Of a stretch of 6,469 bases of DNA, positions 1 through 6,113 are shown piece after piece; positions within the stretch are counted from its first letter, which is position 1, and each line of letters starts with the position of its first letter. This DNA is from an uncultured Chloroflexota bacterium. Its GTDB lineage: Bacteria > Chloroflexota > Anaerolineae > Caldilineales > Caldilineaceae. The notes beneath the pieces are model-generated. The model was not told where the DNA came from. It made no database searches and saw only the letters and a program-made list of their open reading frames with translations. The stretch lies in the NCBI GenBank assembly GCA_903879975.1, contig CAIRNL010000237.1, positions 1-6,469 on the forward strand, given 5' to 3'. The position numbers and the translations under genes were made by a program.

Positions 1-8
1 CCGCAGAA

Positions 9-39
9 TTGTCTGGCGATGCCGCTTCTGTGCTATACT
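9..39 (+). promoter_or_regulatory. Extended -10 promoter of the LCP gene
   Basis: A TGC dinucleotide-plus-spacer followed by TATACT (31-39; hexamer 34-39) matches an extended -10 element closely. The best -35 candidate is TTGTCT at 9-14, with a long 19-bp spacer that the extended -10 could compensate for. The expected transcription start is about 46-49, directly at the ATG at 49. The same TGTGCTA string occurs in the second promoter of this window (1623-1632), which supports it as a genuine sigma-70-type element in this organism. Confidence 0.6.
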
Positions 40-48
40 CCCTGTGGT

Positions 49-1506
49 ATGTCCGATCAGTTTCGTCTGCATTCGCCTGCACCTCCTGCCGACCGGCCGC
101 GCCATTCCAAGGCACAGCTGGTTGCTGCCTGGACTACTGCAGTGTATGGCGTGGTGGTTCTTGCGCTCTCCCTCGTTGTCGGTACACAGCTTCATGACTG
201 GGCTCGCCAGCGCATCGTACACATGTCAGTGCTGGCCGAGATGGCGGAGCAGGATATGCCAGCGCCGTTTGCAGATGCGCCCCAGGATGCCATCGGCGAG
301 CTCGATCCTGCCCCCGATACGCTGCAGCCCGTCCAGGTGGCTGATGCGGCGGCAGTAGCCGCGGTCGCTGAATCAATGAATATCCTGCTGCTGGGCACGG
401 ACGAGCGCCCCGATGAGTACGGTCCGTCGCGTACCGATACGATGATCCTCCTCTCCGTGAACCCGGACAGTGGGGCGATGGGTATGGTCTCTCTCCCACG
501 CGATCTTTGGGTGCCAATTCCAGCGCTGGGCATGACGACCAAGATCAACACTGCCTACCAGCTGGGCGAACTGCAGGACTATCCTGGCGGCGGCGCACAA
601 CTGGCCAAGGATACTGTCAGCAGCCTTGTTGGCCGGCCGGTAGATTACTTTGTACGCGTCAATTTCGACGGTTTTCGCCAGCTGATCGACCTCATCGGCG
701 GCGTCACGATCGACGTGCCCTATACCATCCATGATGAAGAGTATCCGACCCAGGACTACGGTGTCGAGACTTTCCACCTGGATGCCGGCTTGCAGGTACT
801 GGATGGCGAAACCGCGCTGAAGTACGCACGGACTCGCCACGGTGACGACGACTACAGCCGCGCTCGGCGGCAGCAGGATATCATCCGGGCCGTTGCAGAG
901 AAGGTGATGAACGCCGGCATGATTCCGCAACTCTTGGGGAAGGCGCCGCAATTGCTGATGACCATGCAAAATAGTATCGAGACCGATCTGCCGGTGCCGG
1001 TAGGGATTGAGTTGGCTAAGAACCTGCAAGAGGGATCGACAGGTGAGATGGATCGGCTGGTACTCGACAACCGCTACGGCGAGGAAACCTTCAGCAGCGA
1101 GGGTGCCTGGATACTGCTGCCTGATCGCGCCAAGGTGCGTGTCGCCTTGGAGTCGTTCTATGCCCGGCTGGAGGCACCGCGCGGCGTGCAGACCGTTGCC
1201 ATGGCCGATCCGGCCGCTGTGCGTATCGAAGTGCTCAACGGCACGAGCCAGCCGGGCGCAGCGGCACGCACAGCAGCCCTGCTCAAGGAGCAAGGTTGGC
1301 AGGTCACCTCGATCGGCGACGCCGATCGTAACGACTACGTTCAGACCGTTGTGATCAATTACGGTGTGGCCGAGAATCTTGTCCAACAAGTATCGACCGA
1401 TCTCAGGCTGACGCCAGAACAATCACAGGTGCGTGGGCTGGCCGCAGCGACGCCAGTCGACATTCGCATTGTGATTGGCAATGATATCCTGCCTGTCATT
1501 CAATGA
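49..1506 (+). CDS. LytR-CpsA-Psr (LCP) family transferase with C-terminal LytR_C domain
   Basis: A 485-aa membrane-anchored protein of the LCP family, whose members transfer lipid-linked glycopolymers onto peptidoglycan or related envelope acceptors outside the cell. Residues 1-23 are a short cytoplasmic tail. One hydrophobic helix follows at about 24-46, then an Ala/Pro/Asp-rich linker. The LCP domain spans about 109-285, with NILLLGTDER (111-120), SRTDT, SLPRD (148-152), KINTAY, DLIGGVTIDVP and the signature DGETALKYARTRHGDDDYSRARRQQ (252-276). Its arginines 261, 263, 271, 273 and 274 are the expected pyrophosphate-binding residues. The C-terminal part (about 390-478: VRIEVLNGTSQPGAAARTA onward) resembles a LytR_C domain. 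An in-frame ATG exists at 19, but it lies upstream of the -10 box, so 49 is preferred. Neither start has a Shine-Dalgarno sequence. The gene is separated from the transporter by its own stop and a new promoter, so it is probably functionally unrelated. The acceptor polymer is unknown; teichoic acid is not assumed for this lineage. Confidence 0.93.
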   Translation: MSDQFRLHSPAPPADRPRHSKAQLVAAWTTAVYGVVVLALSLVVGTQLHDWARQRIVHMSVLAEMAEQDMPAPFADAPQDAIGELDPAPDTLQPVQVADAAAVAAVAESMNILLLGTDERPDEYGPSRTDTMILLSVNPDSGAMGMVSLPRDLWVPIPALGMTTKINTAYQLGELQDYPGGGAQLAKDTVSSLVGRPVDYFVRVNFDGFRQLIDLIGGVTIDVPYTIHDEEYPTQDYGVETFHLDAGLQVLDGETALKYARTRHGDDDYSRARRQQDIIRAVAEKVMNAGMIPQLLGKAPQLLMTMQNSIETDLPVPVGIELAKNLQEGSTGEMDRLVLDNRYGEETFSSEGAWILLPDRAKVRVALESFYARLEAPRGVQTVAMADPAAVRIEVLNGTSQPGAAARTAALLKEQGWQVTSIGDADRNDYVQTVVINYGVAENLVQQVSTDLRLTPEQSQVRGLAAATPVDIRIVIGNDILPVIQ

Positions 1507-1572
1507 AGCTGAAACAGTTCGGGCTGGGGCTTGCGGCCGGAAACGCTGTAGGCCATGGTGTATACCGTCTTC

Positions 1573-1599
1573 TTTAGTGTTACTTGAATTATTTTAGTG
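1573..1599 (+). repeat. Two TTTAGTG copies 20 bp apart, upstream of the -35 box
   Basis: TTTAGTG occurs at 1573-1579 and again at 1593-1599, exactly 20 bp apart, or close to two helical turns. The repeat lies in an AT-rich stretch ending 4 bp before the -35 hexamer. Relative to the predicted start near 1639, the copies centre at about -63 and -43. These positions suit an activator bound on one DNA face, or an UP element contacted by RNA polymerase alpha subunits. The repeat is only 7 bp and could be chance. Confidence 0.35.
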
Positions 1600-1603
1600 A
1601 TGC

Positions 1604-1632
1604 TTGACATGTCCCCGGCATTGTGCTAATGT
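1604..1632 (+). promoter_or_regulatory. Strong sigma-70-type promoter of the transporter operon
   Basis: A perfect TTGACA -35 hexamer (1604-1609) is followed by a 17-bp spacer and TAATGT (1627-1632). The TG at 1624-1625 makes an extended -10. The predicted start is near A1639, leaving about 230 nt of leader before the binding-protein ATG at 1870. The palindrome GACATGTC (1606-1613) overlaps the -35 box. A CCCC (1613-1616) and GGGGG (1633-1637) pair brackets the -10, and either could be part of an operator. The upstream AT-rich DNA should strengthen the promoter. Confidence 0.75.
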
Positions 1633-1684
1633 GGGGGCACCTCCAGGTTGCGCGTGCTCCATCGCTTGCACAAAGGGATACCCG

Positions 1685-1873
1685 ATGGCTTGGTCTAGGC
1701 GCTATACAGCCGTTCTCCATCCAATACCGTCGAGCAGCACACCGAATACCTGCCGCACGTTGATTTCTTGGGCACAACAGGCGAACCCTACACGCTGTCG
1801 AGCCGGTGTGATCCCTGGCTGTGCTACTGTCAATCCATTCTTGTACATGTCAAAAGGAGAGCTCTGGGTATGA
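1685..1873 (+). CDS. Possible 62-aa leader ORF, translationally coupled to the binding-protein gene
   Basis: This small ORF lies wholly in the transporter leader. AAAGGGA at 1672-1678 sits 6 nt before its ATG, a good Shine-Dalgarno arrangement. Its TGA (1871-1873) overlaps the binding-protein ATG (1870-1872) as ATGA, the classical geometry of translational coupling. The product begins MAWSRRYTAVLHP and ends FLYMSKGELWV. It has three Cys, many Ser, Thr, Pro and Arg, no membrane segment, and no family I recognise. Third-position GC is only about half, lower than expected for neighbouring genes, which argues against a conserved protein. The string coding MSKGEL near its end is also the Shine-Dalgarno region of the next gene, so that part is constrained by another function. 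It may be a regulatory uORF whose translation matters more than its product, or it may be fortuitous. Confidence 0.3.
   Translation: MAWSRRYTAVLHPIPSSSTPNTCRTLISWAQQANPTRCRAGVIPGCATVNPFLYMSKGELWV
1853..1859 (+). promoter_or_regulatory. Ribosome binding site fixing the binding-protein start
   Basis: AAAGGAG ends 10 nt before the ATG at 1870. An in-frame upstream ATG at 1768 would add 34 residues ahead of the signal peptide and has no comparable site, so 1870 is the correct start. Confidence 0.8.
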
Positions 1874-3252
1874 AGCGACTATGGACAGTACTGACAATTG
1901 TGGTGGTGGCCGGCATGCTTCTCTCTGCCTGTGCTGCCCCGGCTGCTGCGCCCGAAGCAGGGGGTGAAGCAGTTGCCCCGGCTGCAGAAGTAGTAGATTT
2001 TGTCACCTGGTACCAGTACGACGAGAAGAACGAGGACCCGGCCAGTGACGAACGGGTCGGCAACCAGTATCTGCGCGACACGATTCCGCTCTTCAATGAA
2101 GCCTATGCTGGCAAGTGGAACTGGGTCAACCAGCCCAAAGCATGGGACAAGATGGTGGCTGAGTTGATTGCCGCAGTGCAGGCTGGCGGTGATGTCCCCG
2201 ATCTCGTCGAGATGGGCAGCGGTTCAGCAATTCAATACTACACCAACGGCGCCCTGCAGGACCTTTCCGAATGGGCCAGCGCGCAGTCCTGGTATGCCGA
2301 CATGGATGAGGCAGCTCTCAATACGTGCAGAGCATCGGATGGTGGCCTCTACTGTATCCCGATTGCCGAGCGCCCGCATCTGGTCTACGTGTGGAAGGAT
2401 CGTTTCCCCAATGGCTATCCCAAGACGCCGGAAGAATTCATGGCTGAGGGCGAGCGCTTGAAGGCCGAAGGCCTTTACCCGATCACGTTCTTCGGCTCGA
2501 CCGACTTCGGCGGCAACGGGTTTACGCGCGCGATCTGGATGACGATTTCCTCCTTTGGCGGCAAGATTGACGATGGTCAAGGCAATATGACGCTGAACAC
2601 GCCTGAGACTGTGGCTGCTATCCAGTTCCTGCGCGATATCGTCCAGGCCGGCTATGTACCGGAGATCGCCTTTGCGGGTGGTTTCCAGGAGGAGAACGCC
2701 TTCAAAGATGCGTCAGCCGGCTCGTTCCCCACCGGCCTGTTTGGCTACCGCTATGTGAACCCGCTTTCCGCGCCCAATGGAACCCAATACGCGAAGGGAA
2801 ACGAGGAAGATATGCTCGATGCCATCGCTGCGGGTGATGTCTTCCTCTCTCCATTCATCGCCGCAGAAGGGCAGAAGCCCGGCTGCAGCATCGAGTCCAC
2901 CGGCTTTGGAATCCCAGTGGGCGCAAAGAATCCGGAAGCAGCCTATGACTATATCAACTGGATCATGACGGATTCGGCCCAGAATGCCGACTGGGTGCTG
3001 CGTCCAGGCGCTGGTTTCCCGTCCCTCCTGTCGATGCGTGAATCCGAAGCATTCCAGACCCCCTTCTACCAGCAGGCGGGCGAGACGCTGGCGCAGAGCG
3101 AATGCCATCCGTGGCAGGGGACGCTGGATCGCCCAGCCGACGTACAGCTTCTGGCCATGGGCGCTGTCTATAGACTCATCAAAGAAGACCCAACGCTGGA
3201 CATCGCCACTGAGCTGCAGAAGGCTCAGGACGAGTACAACGCGGCGAACTAG
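1870..3252 (+). CDS. Carbohydrate ABC transporter substrate-binding lipoprotein (SBP_bac_1 type, CUT1)
   Basis: A 460-aa extracellular solute-binding protein that should capture a sugar or sugar-like ligand and deliver it to the two permeases encoded downstream. Residues 1-20 form a lipoprotein signal peptide (MKR, hydrophobic 6-18) ending in the lipobox LSAC, so Cys21 is the lipidated first mature residue. An Ala/Pro/Glu-rich flexible linker (22-41) tethers the folded domain. The body carries family hallmarks: VVDFVTWYQY at the first strand, VPDLVEMGSG (109-118), GALQDLSEW (127-135), CIPIAERPHLVYVWKDRF (162-179) with the segment after it, and TGFGIPVGAKNPEAAYDYIN (344-363) near the C-terminus. 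Length is normal for the family. Many Trp and Tyr residues (W47, Y48, W83, W85, W92, W175) could stack on sugar rings. Cys153 and Cys162 are close enough for a disulfide; Cys339 and Cys412 may form another. Ligand identity cannot be assigned. Confidence 0.93.
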   Translation: MKRLWTVLTIVVVAGMLLSACAAPAAAPEAGGEAVAPAAEVVDFVTWYQYDEKNEDPASDERVGNQYLRDTIPLFNEAYAGKWNWVNQPKAWDKMVAELIAAVQAGGDVPDLVEMGSGSAIQYYTNGALQDLSEWASAQSWYADMDEAALNTCRASDGGLYCIPIAERPHLVYVWKDRFPNGYPKTPEEFMAEGERLKAEGLYPITFFGSTDFGGNGFTRAIWMTISSFGGKIDDGQGNMTLNTPETVAAIQFLRDIVQAGYVPEIAFAGGFQEENAFKDASAGSFPTGLFGYRYVNPLSAPNGTQYAKGNEEDMLDAIAAGDVFLSPFIAAEGQKPGCSIESTGFGIPVGAKNPEAAYDYINWIMTDSAQNADWVLRPGAGFPSLLSMRESEAFQTPFYQQAGETLAQSECHPWQGTLDRPADVQLLAMGAVYRLIKEDPTLDIATELQKAQDEYNAAN

Positions 3253-3258
3253 TGTGGC

Positions 3259-3277
3259 CGGGCGGCGTATTCGCCCG
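3259..3277 (+). other. Small hairpin just after the binding-protein stop
   Basis: CGGGCG (3259-3264) and CGCCCG (3272-3277) can form a 6-bp GC-only stem with a 7-nt loop, 6 nt after the stop codon. No U-run follows, so it is not a standard terminator. It may act together with the larger hairpin downstream. Confidence 0.4.
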
Positions 3278-3294
3278 TTGACGCACTGACCCGC

Positions 3295-3342
3295 GGGGGA
3301 TGGAGGTGCTGGAGCGACGCCGCTCCAACACCTCCATCCCCC
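3295..3342 (+). repeat. 22-bp intercistronic inverted repeat (long hairpin)
   Basis: The left arm 3295-3316 and right arm 3321-3342 are complementary over 22 bp with one mismatch (C3309 opposite A3328) and a 4-nt ACGC loop. The arms run from GGGGGATGG inward to GGAGCG. Nothing resembling a U-tract follows, so it does not look like a complete intrinsic terminator. It lies between the binding-protein and permease genes. Stable structures at this point in sugar-transport operons commonly protect the upstream message and lower downstream expression, as described for malE-malF in enteric bacteria. It could also be a copy of a dispersed palindromic repeat. Confidence 0.8.
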
Positions 3343-3421
3343 AACCCATAGCAACCCCACAAGTATATTCCTGGCCAGATCACCCTGGCTCAAGCGCCTT
3401 CTCGCAAAGGTAATCCGCGCA

Positions 3422-4366
3422 ATGCAAGAAAAAGCCACTCGTAGGAATTCGAGGTATCGATTCCGTGACACGCTTCCTTTCTGGCTGATTCTGCCCACTA
3501 TTGTTGTTCTGCTTGCGATTCAAGTCTACCCGGCTGTCTACACCGTCTGGCTGAGCGTTCACCAGCGCGAGCCCAAAGGCTGGTCCTATGTAGGTACGCG
3601 CAACTTTGAACTCCTCTTCAACATGGGGGTCTTTGACGAGAGTATAGGCCACACGCTCATCTTCCTTGTCGGATATGCCGGCTTGACTCTGGTGCTTGGC
3701 TTCATCATTGCACTCCTGCTGAATCGCAAATTGCGCCTTTCGGGTCTCTACATCACGCTTCTCTTTATTCCGTGGATTATTGCCGATATTATCGTCGGTA
3801 TCGTTTTTCGCCTGTTGGTGATACCTGACTATGGCCTGTTGACAGGGTTTCTGGGCAATCCTGCGATTTTCCCGCCCGACGGGATCTCTGTGCTCACGGC
3901 GGTGCGACCCGCCTCCCTGTTGGGTGGGTTCCCATTCCCCCCGGCGCCGGCTATGATCTACCTGATCCTCGCCTCCTCCTGGCGGGCGCTGCCTTTCATT
4001 ACGTTGCTCCTGCTGGCCGCCATGCAAACTGTATCGAGTGAAGTCATCGAGAGCAGTCGGATCGACGGCGCCAATGGCTGGCAGGTGGTGCGCCGCATCA
4101 TGATTCCGCTGATGCTGCCGACATTGGTTGTGGCTATCTTCAGCTTGACGTTGAGTGGCATGAATGGCGTGGGAATGGTCTTCAGCCTGACCCGTGGCGG
4201 CCCCGGTTCCGCGACACAAGTGCTCAGCTATATGCTCTATAGCCTCGGCTGGTCACAGCTGGATTATGGGCGTGCTGCGGCCCTGGCTCTTTTGATTGCG
4301 GTCGTCAATTGGCTGTTGATTATGGCTACGCTGCGCATGACCCGTGTCGAGGAAAGGAGCCTGTGA
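3422..4366 (+). CDS. Carbohydrate ABC transporter permease, MalF type
   Basis: A 314-aa inner membrane-spanning subunit of a CUT1 sugar importer. About six helices are visible, near residues 18-42, 77-100, 108-132, 176-204, 229-255 and 283-305. The cytoplasmic EAA loop that docks the ATPase is at about 208-233 (EVIESSRIDGANGW, then IPLMLP). The first EAA residues are altered to ESS, while the invariant DGA and IPL-LP parts are kept. The C-terminal signature SLTRGGPGSATQVLSYMLY (255-273) and the GRAAALAL stretch (283-290) are typical of MalF/UgpA-type partners. The start at 3422 is preceded by AAAGG (3406-3410, 11 nt away). The gene ends 5 nt before the second permease, as expected for a heterodimeric channel. 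No ATPase gene is present nearby, so a shared MsiK/UgpC-like ATPase encoded elsewhere is inferred. Confidence 0.94.
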   Translation: MQEKATRRNSRYRFRDTLPFWLILPTIVVLLAIQVYPAVYTVWLSVHQREPKGWSYVGTRNFELLFNMGVFDESIGHTLIFLVGYAGLTLVLGFIIALLLNRKLRLSGLYITLLFIPWIIADIIVGIVFRLLVIPDYGLLTGFLGNPAIFPPDGISVLTAVRPASLLGGFPFPPAPAMIYLILASSWRALPFITLLLLAAMQTVSSEVIESSRIDGANGWQVVRRIMIPLMLPTLVVAIFSLTLSGMNGVGMVFSLTRGGPGSATQVLSYMLYSLGWSQLDYGRAAALALLIAVVNWLLIMATLRMTRVEERSL

Positions 4367-4371
4367 GGCCA

Positions 4372-5295
4372 ATGTCGCGCAAACAACTCAATTCTCTCCT
4401 GATCAATGCTTTGCTGATAGGCATTTGCGCCATTGCTCTGATCCCGGTGGCAACGACTGTGTTGATTTCATTCAAGGGGGAGCGTGACACGATCCGCAAG
4501 CCGCCCATCCTCTTGCCTTGTGATACACCCACCAGTGCGTTTGATCCGACTGCATGCCGATGGGCCGTGGAGGGCTATCAGCGTGTCTTGGCCCCCAAGC
4601 CGACGACCGGTGGGCTGCTGCCTTTTGCGCTGACAGGCAATATGGTTCGCGTATACATTCCCAACTCGTTCTTCTACGCTACGTCGACCGCGCTCTTGGT
4701 CGTCATCCTGGCCGGTATGGCCGGGTATGCCTTCTCGCGCTACCGCTTCCGCGGCCACCGCGCCCTGATGGTGGCCATCCTGGCCATCACGGGCGTGCCG
4801 CTCCTCACCAACCTCCTGGCCCTTTACCAGATGGGCGTCACAATCCGGAAGGCCAGTTTGCCATTCTACGATGATCGCCTTTTTCTCATTGCCGTCTACC
4901 TGGGCTTTTTCCTGCCCCTCAGTGTGTGGATCGCCAAAGGCTTTTTCGACGCCATTCCGCGCGATCTGGACGAAGCAGCATTGATCGACGGCTGTACACC
5001 GTTTGGCGCGCTGCTGCGGGTCAGTATGCCGCTGGCCTTGCCAGGTCTCACGGCCATCTTCCTGCTCACTTTTGTCAATGTCTGGAACGAGTTTATCGCC
5101 GGCTATTTGCTCGTCGCTAAGAACGAATACAAGCCAGCCATGTTCGGCCTCTACGAGTTCCTGGGACAGAACATCATCAATCTGCAGGTGATCGCCGCTG
5201 CTTGCATCCTGATTGCCCTGCCCATCGTCGTTCTCTTCATCTTTGCGCGGCGCAGCTTCTTCAGCGCAATGGTCGAGGGCGCGATCAAAGGATAG
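4372..5295 (+). CDS. Carbohydrate ABC transporter permease, MalG type
   Basis: A 307-aa partner of the preceding permease. Predicted helices lie at about 8-34, 99-123, 131-156, 170-190, 217-245 and 271-293. The EAA loop is at 198-224 (RDLDEAALIDGCTPFG, then MPLALPG) and matches the family well. FVNVWNEFIAGYLL (234-247) and the C-terminal FFSAMVEGAIKG are typical MalG-family landmarks. The loop between helices 1 and 2 (about 35-98) is longer than in many MalG proteins and contains Cys50 and Cys62. AAAGGAG at 4353-4359 lies inside the upstream gene, 12 nt before the ATG. A GTG at 4363, overlapping the upstream stop, is in frame but only 3 nt from that site, so the ATG is preferred. Start uncertainty is three codons. 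Confidence 0.93.
   Translation: MSRKQLNSLLINALLIGICAIALIPVATTVLISFKGERDTIRKPPILLPCDTPTSAFDPTACRWAVEGYQRVLAPKPTTGGLLPFALTGNMVRVYIPNSFFYATSTALLVVILAGMAGYAFSRYRFRGHRALMVAILAITGVPLLTNLLALYQMGVTIRKASLPFYDDRLFLIAVYLGFFLPLSVWIAKGFFDAIPRDLDEAALIDGCTPFGALLRVSMPLALPGLTAIFLLTFVNVWNEFIAGYLLVAKNEYKPAMFGLYEFLGQNIINLQVIAAACILIALPIVVLFIFARRSFFSAMVEGAIKG
5287..5292 (+). promoter_or_regulatory. SDR ribosome binding site inside the end of the permease gene
   Basis: AAAGGA lies within the last codons of the MalG-type permease, 8 nt before the SDR ATG at 5301. It fixes that start over the Met codons at 5313 and 5316 and indicates coupled translation of transporter and enzyme. Confidence 0.7.
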
Positions 5296-5300
5296 GAAGA

Positions 5301-6113
5301 ATGCAACAAGAGATGATGCGCGCCGGCATTGAGTCCGCACGATTCCGCGGGCAGGTTGTCGTCGTCACCGGCGCAGCGGGGGGCATCGGCGGCGCCTGCG
5401 CGCTGCGCTTTGCCCAGGAGCAGGCACGCGTTGCCTGCCTGGACATCGATGCAGCAGGCAGTGAACAGATCGCCGCCTCCTGCCGCAACCTGGGGGTGGA
5501 CGCCATCGCCCTCCCCTGTGATGTGCGCGACAGCGATGATGTGCAGGGTGCCGTTGCCGCTGTCCAGGCCCATTGGGGACAGATCGATGTCCTGGTAGCC
5601 TCGGCTGGCGTCTACTCTGGCGATCCGCTCGGGGACGTTTCCCTGGCGCAATGGCGCAATACCCTGGATATCAACCTGACCGGCGCGTTTCTCACCAACC
5701 AGGCTGTGGCGCCGATCCTCATGCAGCGCCGTGGCGGGAGCATTATCAACATCTCGTCCATGGCGGGCAAGACTAGCTGGCCCGCATCCGCCGAATACTC
5801 CGCTTCCAAGAGCGGCCTGATTGGCTTGACCCGTTCGGTGGCTATGGAGTTGGCCCCTTACGGTGCCACGGCCAACGCCGTTTGTCCTGGCAATACGCTG
5901 ACTGGTATGGTGCGCCGCGTCTCCCAGCTCATCGGCGCCCGCGATGGCATGACGGGCGATGAGTGGCTGGCCGTGCGCGCCCGTGACTGTCCATTGGGCC
6001 GGCTGGCCCAGCCCTGGGAGATGGCGGGCGTCGTGGCCTTTCTTGCCTCGCCAGATTCCCGCTACATGACCGGTCAGGCGCTGGAGGTCGATGGCGGCAT
6101 GGTGATGGCGTAG
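5301..6113 (+). CDS. Short-chain dehydrogenase/reductase (classical SDR)
   Basis: A 270-aa cytoplasmic oxidoreductase with a Rossmann fold, probably acting on a carbonyl or alcohol group of the imported compound or a derivative. The cofactor motif is TGAAGGIG (23-30). Asp48 at the end of the second strand (ACLDID) favours NAD(H) over NADP(H), and Asp74 (CDV) contacts adenine. The catalytic tetrad is Asn125 (LDINLTG), Ser153 (INISSMAG), Tyr166 and Lys170 (YSASK). PGNTLTGM (197-203 region) follows the sixth strand, and the C-terminal TGQALEVDGG (257-266) is typical. The structural NNAG motif is replaced by ASAG (100-103). The sequence is of the FabG/glucose dehydrogenase/polyol dehydrogenase type, which cannot be resolved by eye; fatty acid synthesis is unlikely given its position 5 nt after a sugar permease. 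No clear terminator follows the stop. Confidence 0.93.
   Translation: MQQEMMRAGIESARFRGQVVVVTGAAGGIGGACALRFAQEQARVACLDIDAAGSEQIAASCRNLGVDAIALPCDVRDSDDVQGAVAAVQAHWGQIDVLVASAGVYSGDPLGDVSLAQWRNTLDINLTGAFLTNQAVAPILMQRRGGSIINISSMAGKTSWPASAEYSASKSGLIGLTRSVAMELAPYGATANAVCPGNTLTGMVRRVSQLIGARDGMTGDEWLAVRARDCPLGRLAQPWEMAGVVAFLASPDSRYMTGQALEVDGGMVMA

Larger units (their letters stand above)
1507..1869 (+). other. 363-bp intergenic regulatory region
   Basis: This is the stretch between the LCP stop and the binding-protein start. Positions 1507-1566 show no convincing gene or strong terminator. The only foldable element there is a short stem around 1554-1567, followed by a pyrimidine-rich stretch, which is too weak to call. 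Positions 1571-1600 are markedly AT-rich and contain a duplicated heptamer. Positions 1604-1632 hold a promoter, and 1639-1869 form a long leader containing a possible small ORF. No LacI-type dyad operator and no recognisable riboswitch was seen. Confidence 0.6.

Noticed and set aside
373..1422. Long minus-strand open frame (349 codons) opposite the LCP gene
   Set aside because: It lies antisense to a clearly identified LCP domain, and its translation has no recognisable motif. It is a by-product of GC-rich codon use.
1554..1575. Short stem followed by a pyrimidine-rich stretch as an LCP terminator
   Set aside because: The stem is only about five base pairs including a G-U pair, and the following stretch is mixed C/T, so it falls short of an intrinsic terminator.
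3364..3369. TATATT as a possible -10 box for a separate permease promoter
   Set aside because: No TG extension and no plausible -35 hexamer at 16-18 bp upstream; that position falls at the base of the hairpin's right arm.
2713..3498. Minus-strand open frame of 261 codons spanning the binding-protein end and the hairpin
   Set aside because: It overlaps two convincing + strand genes and the intercistronic hairpin, and has no recognisable protein features.
3380..4219. Minus-strand open frame of 279 codons across the MalF-type permease
   Set aside because: The translation is rich in Gln, His and Arg, the usual antisense shadow of hydrophobic membrane codons, and the + strand gene is unambiguous.
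4468..5340. Minus-strand open frame of 290 codons across the MalG-type permease
   Set aside because: Same explanation: a highly charged antisense translation of a membrane protein gene with no domain or ribosome binding site.
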